A DNA stretch of 64,000 nucleotides from Methanomassiliicoccaceae archaeon (GTDB taxonomy: Archaea; Thermoplasmatota; Thermoplasmata; Methanomassiliicoccales; Methanomethylophilaceae), in contig JAEEOP010000006.1 in NCBI GenBank assembly GCA_016284295.1, positions 62,001 to 126,000 on the forward strand, read 5' to 3'. This document shows positions 7,698 to 16,293 of the stretch, piece after piece. Under the pieces are notes generated by a model, which worked only from the letters and a program-made list of their open reading frames with translations, did not search any database and was not told the origin of the DNA. Numbering within the stretch: the first letter of the stretch is position 1; every line of letters starts with the position of its first letter. Both the position numbers and the translations under genes were made by a program.

Positions 7698-9427
7698 GTT
7701 CCGTTCCTCCTCTGTCCGACGCTGCAGATGTCCTTATAGAGCTGGGACCTGGAAAGCAGTTCCTCATGCGTGCCCGAGTCCTGGATCCTGCCCCTGTCCA
7801 TCAGGATGATCCTGTCGGATACCATGCATGTCGAGACGTCGTGCATTATGAATACGACCGCCTTGTCCCTGCAGACGTCCATGATCGTGCTCAGGACCTT
7901 CCCCTTGGTCACCTGGTCGAGGGAGAAGAAGCAGTCGTCGAAGATGTAAAGGTCCGAATCGTGCAGGAGGCAGCGGACCAGGATCATCTGCAGCCTCTGA
8001 CCCCCGGACATGGAGGACGAGTCGCTGGTGATGGCGTGGTCCAGCCCTCCGGGGAGGCCTGAGATGAACTTCCCTATACCGATGCGGTCGCACAGCGCCA
8101 TGATCTCCTCGTCGGAGTGCTCCCCCTTCGGGTCGAGGTTGAAGCGCACCGTCCCCCTCATCACGCTCATGTTGTTCCCGGCGTACGAGACCACAGACCT
8201 TATCCTGGACGGATTCGCTCTGCCGACCTTGAGGCCCGCGATGTGCATCTCGCCCGAATCCGGGGCACTGAATCCCATGGCGATGCTGAACAGTTCGGTT
8301 GCGCCGCTCCCGTTCATGCCGACCATGGTGACCTTCTCCCCCCTGGCGATCGTCAGATCGATGCCGTTCAGGATGTGGTTGCCCCTGGTATCGACCTTGA
8401 CCATGTCCTTGACCTCCACCATTGGGGTGTCGGGGTCCGCGGGCGAATCCATGTAGATGACCGATTTGGATTTCTTGCCTGCGGCGATGATGGAACGTAT
8501 CCTGTCGAAGCAGATGCGGGCCCTCGGCTCCTCCACGCTCAGATAGGGGATGATCGTCAGGGTGGCGATCATCGTGGTCGCGTACTGCATGAATATGATG
8601 ATCTCCTCGGGGATGATCTTGCCGGTGCCGCTCAGCGCGGAATCCAGGAATATGAAGATGACGAAGATCCACATGACGGCGGTGGCGATATGAGGGAGGT
8701 AGTAACTGTTCATCAGCAGCCTGCGGTTGAAACCGCCGAACTCGGTGCTGGCCTCTCCGAATCTCCCTATCTCGTGCTCCATGCCGTTGAAGGCCCTGAT
8801 CGTACGGGCGCCTGTGACCTTCTCCTTCAGGAGGTTGTTGACCCTGTCCTGGGCGGTGATCTGAAGATTGTAGAGATGCTGGATGCGCTTGGACAGCAGC
8901 AATGTGACGATGGTTATGGCCACCATCATTATCAACAGGATGAGCCCGACCGTATCGTTGATGTCGAACGTGAAGTAGAACAGCAGCGCCAGCAGGAACG
9001 GCATCGGGAGGTATGTCCTGAGCAACTCAAGGATGAACTTCTCCACTATGGTCACATCGGTGGTCAGGCTGCTCATCGCCAGGGTGGATGTGTTCCCGAG
9101 CCTGCTCATATCCTGCATTTCCAGGGTGGCCCTCATTATCCTCATCCTGAGCTCGTTGGACACGCCCGAGGCTACCTTGGATGCTAGGAACGAGGTCACG
9201 GCGATGACCGCCAATGATATGAAAGTGAACAGAAGGAGGTATGCGCCCATCGCCAGGATCTCGTTCAGGTCGCCTTCGTTGACGGCGATGTTGATCATCG
9301 GCTTCAGGATGGTGATGGCCTCCACCTGCGCGATGGCGCCCAGGACCTGGATCGCCACTATGAAAGCGAGGGTCCACCTGTACGGATGCAGAAGTCTGTT
9401 TATGCTCCTGTCACGGTCCTTGTCCAT
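7688..9427 (-). CDS. ABC exporter half-transporter, degenerate-site ATPase subunit
   Basis: A 579-residue ABC half-transporter, first gene of a two-gene operon. About six membrane segments occupy residues 17-320. In the ATPase domain Walker A reads GMNGSGATE near residue 372, so the ATP-binding Lys is replaced by Ala. The signature MSGGQ near 472 is intact, and Walker B ends FDD instead of DE. The switch His is present (IMHDVS). This site should bind or hydrolyse ATP poorly, while its signature would complete the active site of the partner. A TATA element (TTTATTTATAGGG on the minus strand, about 9446-9463) sits 25 bases before the ATG, implying a leaderless transcript. Confidence 0.9.
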   Translation of the reverse strand: MDKDRDRSINRLLHPYRWTLAFIVAIQVLGAIAQVEAITILKPMINIAVNEGDLNEILAMGAYLLLFTFISLAVIAVTSFLASKVASGVSNELRMRIMRATLEMQDMSRLGNTSTLAMSSLTTDVTIVEKFILELLRTYLPMPFLLALLFYFTFDINDTVGLILLIMMVAITIVTLLLSKRIQHLYNLQITAQDRVNNLLKEKVTGARTIRAFNGMEHEIGRFGEASTEFGGFNRRLLMNSYYLPHIATAVMWIFVIFIFLDSALSGTGKIIPEEIIIFMQYATTMIATLTIIPYLSVEEPRARICFDRIRSIIAAGKKSKSVIYMDSPADPDTPMVEVKDMVKVDTRGNHILNGIDLTIARGEKVTMVGMNGSGATELFSIAMGFSAPDSGEMHIAGLKVGRANPSRIRSVVSYAGNNMSVMRGTVRFNLDPKGEHSDEEIMALCDRIGIGKFISGLPGGLDHAITSDSSSMSGGQRLQMILVRCLLHDSDLYIFDDCFFSLDQVTKGKVLSTIMDVCRDKAVVFIMHDVSTCMVSDRIILMDRGRIQDSGTHEELLSRSQLYKDICSVGQRRNGTWA

Positions 9428-9445
9428 GTACCTCGATTCGCTCCC

Positions 9446-9486
9446 TATAAATAAAACATAAAGTCCTAAGCGTTTGGTTTATATGC
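9446..9486. promoter_or_regulatory. Divergent promoter pair between ABC exporter operon and 137-aa membrane protein
   Basis: In the 80-base gap the minus strand carries a TTTATTTATAGG box about 25 bases before the ATG at 9427. The plus strand carries GGTTTATATGCG (9475-9486) about 27 bases before the ATG at 9508. Both spacings fit leaderless archaeal transcription. Confidence 0.55.
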
Positions 9487-9507
9487 GACATCTTCTAACG
9501 GATTCCC

Positions 9508-9921
9508 ATGAAGGATGAACGCCCGTTCCTCGCGAACTACCTGCTGGCTCTGATGGCAGTCATGAGTCTGCACATGTTCATCAATTCCGTCTCGGCACTG
9601 CTGTACCCGGACGTCTTCTCCTCCTCCACCACGCAGAGTGACGTCTACCTGATGATTTTCACAGGGGTGTCCGTATGGGAGATGATCCTCACCGTGTTCC
9701 TCTTCATGGGGTCCGGGATCGCCTACAAGTTCACCGTCCTGACGCTGATCGTCATGGTCACCCTCACCACCACGAACATGGTGGCCGGAGGCATACTGGC
9801 ATATGACATCTGGATGCAGTCGGTGCTCGGAGCGGTATGCCTCGTGTTCTCACAGTTGCCGACGGTCAAGGGATACTACGACAACTGGTCCTTCGGAAGG
9901 CTCATGACATCCGAGGCCTGA
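9508..9921 (+). CDS. Small four-helix membrane protein, unknown function
   Basis: A 137-residue protein with four hydrophobic segments at roughly residues 9-32, 46-66, 72-96 and 100-118, and a short charged N-terminus (MKDERPF). I do not recognise a family; the layout resembles small DoxX/DUF-type integral membrane proteins, but no diagnostic motif is visible. The gene has its own TATA box 27 bases before the ATG and is divergent from the ABC exporter operon. The gap to the following phosphohexomutase-like gene contains a second promoter, so the two are probably separate units. Confidence 0.75.
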   Translation: MKDERPFLANYLLALMAVMSLHMFINSVSALLYPDVFSSSTTQSDVYLMIFTGVSVWEMILTVFLFMGSGIAYKFTVLTLIVMVTLTTTNMVAGGILAYDIWMQSVLGAVCLVFSQLPTVKGYYDNWSFGRLMTSEA

Positions 9922-9995
9922 ACATCCTTCACAGAAGTTCTGGGTATGCGCTTCCCACCTAACCGTTATAAAACCATCACCGCATATCCGGCGGT

Positions 9996-11357
9996 ATGGA
10001 GCAGATGGAGAAGCTTCAACTGAGATCGTCCCCGGCCAAGGATACCACGCCCGAGATGGGCATAAGGCTGGGCCGTGCGCTGGCCATGGAATACCGGAAG
10101 GTGGTGGTCGGGATGGACCTCATGAAGAGCAGTCCGATGATGAAGAACGCCCTCATCTCGGGCCTCATCTCCTCCGGAGCGGACGTCATAGACGTTGGAA
10201 CGGTCTCCGAACCCGTCATCGCCATGGCGGCGAGGATGGGTGATTGCGCCGTGTACGTCAACGAGTTCCGCCAATCCGACCTGGTCAGCGGATACCTGCT
10301 CATAGACACCGACGGCAGCCTGTTCGGTCTGGACCGCATCAGGCACATCGAGGGCAACGACGGACAGGAGGCCCCGAGGCCCAGCTACAAGTCCCTCGGC
10401 ACGGTGAAGGAGTACTACAACGCCACCAAGGACTACAACGATGCTCTGCTGAATGCGACCCACAACATCGCAGGGGGATCCGTCATCCTCAACTGCAACT
10501 GCGGGCTCTCCACCGATTCTGCACCGCAGATCCTCAACAGCATAAAGACCGATGTCATCTGCATAAACGCCCAGAAGGACCCCGACTACATCACCAACCC
10601 CCTATCCATCAAGGAGGCGGACATCCGCCAGATGAGGGCGCTGGTGGAGGCGAACGCCGGATCCATCGGGATATCCCTGAACCGCGTCGGGAACCTTATG
10701 AGGGTGTTCGACGAGTCCGGCGAGCCTCTGAACAACCAGGAGGTCCTCGGACTCCTGATCATGTTCCTGAAGCCCAAGAAGCTGGTCGTCCCGCTGGACG
10801 TCTCCAACCTCATCCCGGACATCTTCACCGGAAAGGTCACGGCGGACGTCAATTCCCCGCACCCCGCCCCGGACCCGGAGGAGACGGAGCTGATAATGGT
10901 GCAGCCATCTTCCGAGATGATATTCAAGGCGATGAAGGAAAGCGGGGCGGAACTGGCCTATTACGACGGCGGATTCGTCTTCAACGAGCCGGTCTGCACC
11001 CCCGATGCCATGCACGCGGCGATCATCCTGTCGCAGTTCACCGGCATGAACGACATCAGGGACATTATGAAGCAGTTCCCCGAATACTACTCCGAATCCA
11101 AATCCTACAAGTTCTCATGCAGCAGGGAGGATTTCATCCGCATGATGAACGCCAACGTCCAGGACGTCGGCCCCATCAAGGTCCAGGAGGACGGCTGCTG
11201 GAGGATAGACATGAATGAGGGAGCATTCTTCGTGGCATTCGACAACGATCAGGAGGATGCCGTCAACGTCGTGGCCGAATCCGGCGACAGGGTCTACCTG
11301 ATCAGCATGATCGAAGTCATCGACGGTCTGATGGAGTCCTGCTCCAGCGGTCAGTAA
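9996..11357 (+). CDS. Phosphohexomutase-fold protein lacking the catalytic residues
   Basis: A 453-residue protein with the overall layout of the alpha-D-phosphohexomutase (phosphomannomutase/phosphoglucomutase) family: N-terminal RSSPAKD-TPEMGIRLGRALA, a VVVGMDLMKSSPMMKNALISGL segment in the position of the usual GRDxRxSS motif, and GADVIDVGTVSEP. The active-site features are missing. The phosphoserine loop (TASHNP) is replaced by VNEFRQSDL, the metal-binding DGDxDR is replaced by SLNRVGNLMRVF, and the sugar loop GEESGH is replaced by DGGFVFNEP. It is therefore probably a non-catalytic or refunctioned paralogue. A TATA box (GTTATAAAAC) lies about 28 bases before the ATG. Its last 7 bases overlap the end of the convergent JAMM gene. 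Confidence 0.75.
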   Translation: MEQMEKLQLRSSPAKDTTPEMGIRLGRALAMEYRKVVVGMDLMKSSPMMKNALISGLISSGADVIDVGTVSEPVIAMAARMGDCAVYVNEFRQSDLVSGYLLIDTDGSLFGLDRIRHIEGNDGQEAPRPSYKSLGTVKEYYNATKDYNDALLNATHNIAGGSVILNCNCGLSTDSAPQILNSIKTDVICINAQKDPDYITNPLSIKEADIRQMRALVEANAGSIGISLNRVGNLMRVFDESGEPLNNQEVLGLLIMFLKPKKLVVPLDVSNLIPDIFTGKVTADVNSPHPAPDPEETELIMVQPSSEMIFKAMKESGAELAYYDGGFVFNEPVCTPDAMHAAIILSQFTGMNDIRDIMKQFPEYYSESKSYKFSCSREDFIRMMNANVQDVGPIKVQEDGCWRIDMNEGAFFVAFDNDQEDAVNVVAESGDRVYLISMIEVIDGLMESCSSGQ

Positions 11358-11725
11358 ATCACTTCTATGTCCAGTGGCTCGCCGCGGGAATCGTATGCCT
11401 TCCAACTGGTGCGATCGTAAGGTTGGCATGTGATGAAATGCACGCCGCCCATGTTGCTGAAGAAATCCTTGTCCGCATCCGAAGGCATGTTGGAGAACCC
11501 CGGGTGGGAGTGGGCGGAGCCCGCGATGGAGAAGTCTATCGGCTCCATCCACCTGTTGATGAAGCTGTGCTCGTCGCCGAAAACGGTGCCCGGCAGCATG
11601 ACCATCTCAGATATCACCCCGTCGATCTCGCGATGGACGCAGAGGAACTCGTCCGGATAGGTGGACTTGGCGGCCTCGTTGAAGCCGTCTATGAAATCTA
11701 TGCTGACCCCGATGATCCTGTTCAT
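11351..11725 (-). CDS. JAMM/MPN-domain metalloprotease-like protein
   Basis: A 124-residue single-domain protein with the JAMM zinc-protease signature: an upstream Glu in the VISEMV region, then AHSHPGFSNMPSDADKDFF, which supplies HxH, the Ser, and the Asp in the expected spacing. Archaeal relatives remove ubiquitin-like SAMP modifiers, though an isolated domain could have another isopeptidase or peptidase role. Its ATG overlaps the stop of the upstream NADP phosphatase/NAD kinase gene by 4 bases (ATGA), so the two are translationally coupled. Its tail overlaps the convergent phosphohexomutase-like gene by 7 bases. Confidence 0.8.
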   Translation of the reverse strand: MNRIIGVSIDFIDGFNEAAKSTYPDEFLCVHREIDGVISEMVMLPGTVFGDEHSFINRWMEPIDFSIAGSAHSHPGFSNMPSDADKDFFSNMGGVHFITCQPYDRTSWKAYDSRGEPLDIEVIY

Positions 11726-13329
11726 AGCGCATTCACCAGTTTCTCGCGCACCCTGGAGAAGAAGTCCATGTCGAACCTGATGAACCTGGCCTTCTTGTCC
11801 GAAAGCATAAAGTCGACCTTGGTGCGTCCTTCCATGGGGATCTCCTCCTGTCCGTCCAGGACTATGACGCAGTCCTTGTCCAGAACGGATTCCACGGTGA
11901 TCTTGCTCGTCGCAGGCACGACGAACGCCCTCGAGGTCGATTTGTAAGCGGCCATCGGCACCACCATCAGCGCATCCACATGCGGATCCATGTAAGGGGC
12001 GCCGAGGCTCATCGCGTAGCAGGTGGATCCGGTCGGGGTGGATATTATCACGCCGTCCGAGCGCATCTCGCAGGCCAGGACGTCGTCCACGTAGATCTTG
12101 TAATGGCGTATCTTCGCCACTGAGGATGTGTGGATCAAAGCCTCGTTGACAGAATCCTTGAGGTACTCGCCGTTATACCATGAGGCGAGCTTGAAACGGG
12201 ACTCTATTGTATAGTCCTCTCTGAGCAGGCGCTCTATGCCGTCCTTGATGTGATCGCGGTCGATCTCCGCCAGGAAGCCCACGCTCCCTCCGTTGATCCC
12301 TATGACCATGGCATCAGTCTGCTGCAGGACCCTCAGGAGGGTACCGTCGCCTCCGACCACTATGACGATGTCGACATCCATGTCCTTCAGGGGCATGCCC
12401 TCCATGCCGAGGACGCCCGCTATGTGGGAATCCAAGATGTACTCGTGGCCCTTCAGCGCATCCATCACCTGCCTGGTGTAATCCGCTGCCTTGGACAGCG
12501 AGGTGTTGGCGTAGATCCCGTACCTGTGGTCCTTGACCGGGTCCTTGCCCCTTATGAGGTAGTCGAACACGGGCTTGCTGCCGACTGCAACGACATTGCT
12601 GCGGTGGTCCAGGTCGAATCCCATCTCCAACACGTTGCCTTCGAGGTCATAGATCTCCCCTCCGGCCTCCCTCAGGATGACCACAGCGGCGGCGATGTCG
12701 ACGATCCTCTCGCAGCGGACGTAGTTCTCGGCGTTCATGCAGAAGGCATCCGCCTGCCCCTCCGCAACGATTGCTATCTCCAGGGAGGAGCATCCCAGCG
12801 AGCGGCTGGAGTACACCTTCTTGCATATGGCGTACGCATCCGGATGGGAGTAGCTGCCGGTGTAGTTCATAACGAACAGCTCGTCGAACTTCGGGGTGCG
12901 GACCTTGATCCTCTTTCCGTTCTTGAACGCCCCCTTGCCCTTCTCGGCCCAGTAGGAGTCGCCGGTGACCAGGTTGCGAAGGTATCCGAGCCTCATCCCG
13001 GACAGGGATCCCTTCCCGACCCCCAGGGATACGGTGTAGTAGGGGATGCCGGCGATGGCATTGTTGGACCCGTCCACCGGGTCCAGGATGAGGGTCTCTT
13101 CCCCTCCCCTATCGACGAAGCCGATCTCCTCGCTGAGCACGTTCAGAGATATCGCGTTCCTCTCGAGGTACATGAGAACGGCGTTCTCCGCCACCTTGTC
13201 GATCCTAGCGGTAGGCGTTCCGTCGGCTCCGATGCAGATCTCATCCTTCATGCAACCGGTGTCGGGTATCTTCCCGATCTCCTTCTGTACCGCATCGGCT
13301 ATGGCCGAGAGGACGTCTATCGTGATCAT
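11722..13329 (-). CDS. Bifunctional NADP phosphatase / NAD kinase
   Basis: A 535-residue fusion. Residues 1-250 are an inositol-monophosphatase/FBPase-type phosphatase domain with metal-binding SEEIG and DPVDGSNN motifs. Residues 260-535 are an NAD kinase domain with VVGGDGTLLR near residue 328, an NE-containing strand (DSVNEAL), and STPTGSTCYAMS. The same domain order is known in Methanocaldococcus MJ0917, where one enzyme makes and the other hydrolyses NADP. The protein would set the NAD/NADP balance in the cytoplasm. It is the first gene of a two-gene operon with the JAMM gene and is divergent from fibrillarin. Confidence 0.93.
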   Translation of the reverse strand: MITIDVLSAIADAVQKEIGKIPDTGCMKDEICIGADGTPTARIDKVAENAVLMYLERNAISLNVLSEEIGFVDRGGEETLILDPVDGSNNAIAGIPYYTVSLGVGKGSLSGMRLGYLRNLVTGDSYWAEKGKGAFKNGKRIKVRTPKFDELFVMNYTGSYSHPDAYAICKKVYSSRSLGCSSLEIAIVAEGQADAFCMNAENYVRCERIVDIAAAVVILREAGGEIYDLEGNVLEMGFDLDHRSNVVAVGSKPVFDYLIRGKDPVKDHRYGIYANTSLSKAADYTRQVMDALKGHEYILDSHIAGVLGMEGMPLKDMDVDIVIVVGGDGTLLRVLQQTDAMVIGINGGSVGFLAEIDRDHIKDGIERLLREDYTIESRFKLASWYNGEYLKDSVNEALIHTSSVAKIRHYKIYVDDVLACEMRSDGVIISTPTGSTCYAMSLGAPYMDPHVDALMVVPMAAYKSTSRAFVVPATSKITVESVLDKDCVIVLDGQEEIPMEGRTKVDFMLSDKKARFIRFDMDFFSRVREKLVNAL

Positions 13330-13378
13330 AGCACGCCCATTGACAGGATTTTATAAAGAGTATGCCATCGACGGCCCC

Positions 13379-14038
13379 ATGGAACCGCTAAGCTTCACCT
13401 CCGATAGGGTCTTCCTGGACAGGGGTCGCCTTTACACGATATCGGCCTGCCCCGGCAAGAGGATCTACGGGGAACGCCTGTTCACCCTGTCCGGTACCGA
13501 GTACCGCGAGTGGGATTCCAGGAGGAGCAAGCTGGCGGCGTATCTGACTGTCGGCGGGAAGCAGTTCCCTTTCAGGAAGGACTCCAAGGTCCTGTACCTC
13601 GGGGCATCCAGCGGCACCACGCCCTCCCATGTGGCGGACATCTGCCCGGACGGGAAGGTGTACTGCGTGGAGTTCGCCCAGAGGATGTTCAGGGACCTGG
13701 TCGGGACCTGCGAGACCCGTCCTAATATGATGCCCATCCTCGGGGACGCCACCAGGCCGGAGGAGTACTCGATGTTCACCGACGGGGTGGACGTGGTCTA
13801 CCAGGATGTGGCGCAGAAGATGCAGGCGAAGATCCTGTGCGACAACATGGACACCTTCGATGCGGATTACGGCATGGTCGCAGTCAAGGCGCGGTCGGAA
13901 GACGTAACAGCATCCCCTGAATCCGTGTTCAAGGAGGCCGAGAAGGTGCTCCGCGAGAGGGGGTTCTCCATACTCGACGACGAGCCCTTGGACCCCTTCG
14001 AGAAGGCCCATGCGATGATAGTCGTGAAGAGGGATTGA
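13379..14038 (+). CDS. flpA: Fibrillarin-like rRNA/tRNA 2'-O-methyltransferase
   Basis: A 219-residue protein matching archaeal fibrillarin, the catalytic subunit of box C/D RNPs. It shows [19 protein letters not shown] near the N-terminus and the SAM-binding [18 protein letters not shown]. The conserved core [16 protein letters not shown] and the catalytic Lys in MVAVKAR follow. The track ORF starts 333 bases too early. The ATG at 13379 is chosen because TTTTATAAAG lies about 25 bases upstream (leaderless) and the protein then begins [14 protein letters not shown], as in relatives. The Nudix gene follows one base after the stop. Partner proteins Nop5 and L7Ae are not in the window. Confidence 0.95.
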   Translation: MEPLSFTSDRVFLDRGRLYTISACPGKRIYGERLFTLSGTEYREWDSRRSKLAAYLTVGGKQFPFRKDSKVLYLGASSGTTPSHVADICPDGKVYCVEFAQRMFRDLVGTCETRPNMMPILGDATRPEEYSMFTDGVDVVYQDVAQKMQAKILCDNMDTFDADYGMVAVKARSEDVTASPESVFKEAEKVLRERGFSILDDEPLDPFEKAHAMIVVKRD

Positions 14039-14039
14039 C

Positions 14040-14378
14040 ATGCGCACGGCCTATGCGATAGCGTTCAAGGATGACATGTTCCTCATGGTCTGGCACAATA
14101 GGAGGAACGGCTGGGAGATGCCCGGCGGGCATGTGGAGGAGGGGGAGACTTCCGAGCAGGCGGCTGCCAGGGAGTTCATGGAGGAGGCCGGGTACGAGAT
14201 CGAGATCGTGGCCACCCGCGACATCGGCTACTGCGATGTCTGCGCTGCACGCCTCGGCAGGAAGGTCAAAGAGGACTGCGAGATGAGATCCGAGCTGTTC
14301 GATGCCCTCCCGGAGCAGCTGTCATTCGGCAGGGACGAGTATGAGGATACTGTGCCCTGGGCCAGGTCGCAGCTGTGA
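14040..14378 (+). CDS. Nudix hydrolase
   Basis: A compact 112-residue Nudix protein. The Nudix box [23 protein letters not shown] matches the GX5EX7REUXEEXGU consensus and would bind the divalent metal. The substrate cannot be read from the sequence; short family members hydrolyse nucleoside diphosphate derivatives, often housecleaning substrates such as oxidised nucleotides. The ATG follows the fibrillarin stop by one base, so the two genes are co-transcribed. A GCCTTTTAT/ATAAAGGC hairpin starts directly after the stop (14379-14405) and may end the transcript. Confidence 0.9.
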   Translation: MRTAYAIAFKDDMFLMVWHNRRNGWEMPGGHVEEGETSEQAAAREFMEEAGYEIEIVATRDIGYCDVCAARLGRKVKEDCEMRSELFDALPEQLSFGRDEYEDTVPWARSQL

Positions 14379-14416
14379 GCCTTTTATGTATAGCCCTATA
14401 AAGGCCCGCGATTTAT

Positions 14417-14483
14417 GTTTTATATACTACTTCCATAATCACTTGCATAGCCTCGCCGCCTAGATATGATTCGGAGGATCACA
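14417..14483 (+). promoter_or_regulatory. Promoter and Shine-Dalgarno of rps15
   Basis: A TATA box (GTTTTATATACTAC, about 14417-14430) is followed by a leader of roughly 30 bases with a strong Shine-Dalgarno GGAGGATCAC that ends 3-4 bases before the ATG at 14486. This contrasts with the leaderless genes around it and fits a highly translated ribosomal protein gene. Confidence 0.65.
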
Positions 14484-14485
14484 TT

Positions 14486-14941
14486 ATGGCAAGAATGCAC
14501 ACAAGAAGAAAGGGAAAATCCTGTTCAAAGCACCCAATGGTTTCCGAGAATCCTTCCTGGGTTCCTCTCAACGCCACCGAAATTGAGGATCTCATCGTGA
14601 AGCTCTCGAAAGACGGTATCATCTCCGCCCAGATCGGACTCATCCTCAGGGACCAGTATGGAGTTCCTGATGTCAAGCTCGCTACCGGCAAGACGATCAC
14701 CGAGATCATGGCTGAGAAGGGAGTCGCTCCCGCTCTTCCCGAGGACCTTTCCAACCTCATGAGGCGCGCAATCTCTCTGAACGTTCACTTGAAGAACAAC
14801 AAGGGAGACGTCTCCAACAAGAGAGGTCTCCTCATGATCGAGGCAAAGATCAGGAGACTCGAGCGCTACTACAAGAGGAACGGAGTCCTTCCCGCAGACT
14901 GGAAGTATTCTCTCAGCAATGCGGAACTCATGCTTAAGTGA
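14486..14941 (+). CDS. rps15: 30S ribosomal protein uS15 (S15)
   Basis: A 151-residue archaeal/eukaryotic-type S15. It begins MARMHTRRKGKS and contains the family stretches SKDGIISAQIGLILRDQYG, LPEDLSNLMRRAISLNVHL and RLERYYKRNGVLP. It binds 16S rRNA in the platform of the small subunit. A strong Shine-Dalgarno fixes the start. The DHH/RecJ-like gene begins at or just after the stop, the same uS15-DHH order seen in many archaea. Confidence 0.97.
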   Translation: MARMHTRRKGKSCSKHPMVSENPSWVPLNATEIEDLIVKLSKDGIISAQIGLILRDQYGVPDVKLATGKTITEIMAEKGVAPALPEDLSNLMRRAISLNVHLKNNKGDVSNKRGLLMIEAKIRRLERYYKRNGVLPADWKYSLSNAELMLK

Positions 14942-14946
14942 GTTAT

Positions 14947-16293
14947 ATGGAGACTGAGGTCCCCTCAAAACTTCTTACAACCTTATCTCATGCCGCGGAC
15001 ATCGTCCGCGGACATGATTTCATACAGGTCTATTCTCACTACGATGCCGACGGCGTATCCGCTGCATCCATAATCGCACAGACCCTTCTCCGCGAGGGCA
15101 AGGAGTTCCGCGTGACCCTTTTCACCACGCTGAACGACTTCAACATGGACATCATCCGCAGCACCAAGACCGACTGCATCATCATCACCGATCTGGGAGC
15201 ATCCTACATCGAGCAGCTGGATGCCATGAAGAACGACATTGTCGTCCTGGATCACCACACGATCATCGCAGAGGCCAAGCGCATCTGCTACGCGAACCCG
15301 CACCTTTACGGCATCGACGGCATGACATCGGGATGCGGTGCGACCATGGCGCTGCTGTTCGCAGTGACCATGAACGAGAAGAACTGGGATCTGGTGCAGA
15401 TCGCCTTCGCCGGGATCGCCGGTGACAGGCAGCACATCAACGGCCTCTCCGGACTCAATGTCCACCTCCTCGAGGAAGGTAAGAAGAGGGGCTACATCGA
15501 GGAGATGCCCGGTTCCCTGATCCCGTCGGGGCATCTGAAGACACAGCTTTTCCTGACCACCGACCCCTACATCCGCGGAATCAGCGGCAACGAGGAGGGT
15601 GTGACCAAGCTCCTGGAGGACGCCGGGATCGACCAGAGCAAGACGTACATGGACCTCACCGATGAGGAGAAGAGGAAGCTGTCGTCCCTCATAGCGATCA
15701 GGCTCACCCAGCAGGGCATGCTCGAGTGCTCGCTCAACGAGATCGCCCGCACCAGATACTATCTGACGGGATTCAAGATGGATGCCGAATACCTCTCATC
15801 CGTCCTGAACAGCTGCGGCCGCTCCGGGCTGGGAGGGATGGGAGTATCCGCTGGGATGGGCGACGCCAAGGCCATCGAGATGGGCGCCAAGCTCATGAAC
15901 GAATCCAACCACGACGTGGTCATGAACATGGTCGACCTCGACAGCAAGGGACTGAACCAGATGGCCCATCTGCAGTGGTTCGACAGCTCCGATTCAGGTT
16001 TCACGGGGATGCTCTGCGGCATATCGATGCAGTGCATAGGCGACCCCGACAAGCCCACCATAGGGATGAACCGTTCCAAAGAGCCTGTCAACATCTCGTC
16101 CAGAGGCATGTGGGTGCAGCTTGACAAAGGAATCGATCTCGCAGCCGCCATGAGGGAGGCATGCGCTTCCGTCGGCGGAGAGGGCGGCGGTCACAGGATA
16201 GCCGCAGGCGGATCCGTTCCCGGAGAAATGGTTGATGAGTTCCTGAAGAACCTCGATGCCATCCTGGAGAGACAGCTCAGCTCCTCCAAGTGA
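14947..16293 (+). CDS. DHH-family phosphoesterase, archaeal RecJ-like
   Basis: A protein of about 448 residues with DHH phosphoesterase motifs: HYDADGVSAAS (motif I), CIIITDLG (II), VVLDHHTI (III, the DHH) and GIAGDRQH (IV). A C-terminal DHHA1-type domain includes GGEGGGHRIAAGGSVP. Archaeal homologues include GINS-associated nuclease-like RecJ proteins and other single-strand exonucleases or oligonucleotide phosphoesterases. The start may be the GTG at 14938, which overlaps the uS15 stop, or the ATG at 14947 (METEVPSK). Its last 17 bases overlap the end of the convergent Kae1 gene. Confidence 0.88.
   Translation: METEVPSKLLTTLSHAADIVRGHDFIQVYSHYDADGVSAASIIAQTLLREGKEFRVTLFTTLNDFNMDIIRSTKTDCIIITDLGASYIEQLDAMKNDIVVLDHHTIIAEAKRICYANPHLYGIDGMTSGCGATMALLFAVTMNEKNWDLVQIAFAGIAGDRQHINGLSGLNVHLLEEGKKRGYIEEMPGSLIPSGHLKTQLFLTTDPYIRGISGNEEGVTKLLEDAGIDQSKTYMDLTDEEKRKLSSLIAIRLTQQGMLECSLNEIARTRYYLTGFKMDAEYLSSVLNSCGRSGLGGMGVSAGMGDAKAIEMGAKLMNESNHDVVMNMVDLDSKGLNQMAHLQWFDSSDSGFTGMLCGISMQCIGDPDKPTIGMNRSKEPVNISSRGMWVQLDKGIDLAAAMREACASVGGEGGGHRIAAGGSVPGEMVDEFLKNLDAILERQLSSSK

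Noticed and set aside
6081-7739. 552-aa plus-strand ORF
   Set aside because: Antisense shadow of the ABC exporter gene; His/Asp/Gly-rich with no family motif.
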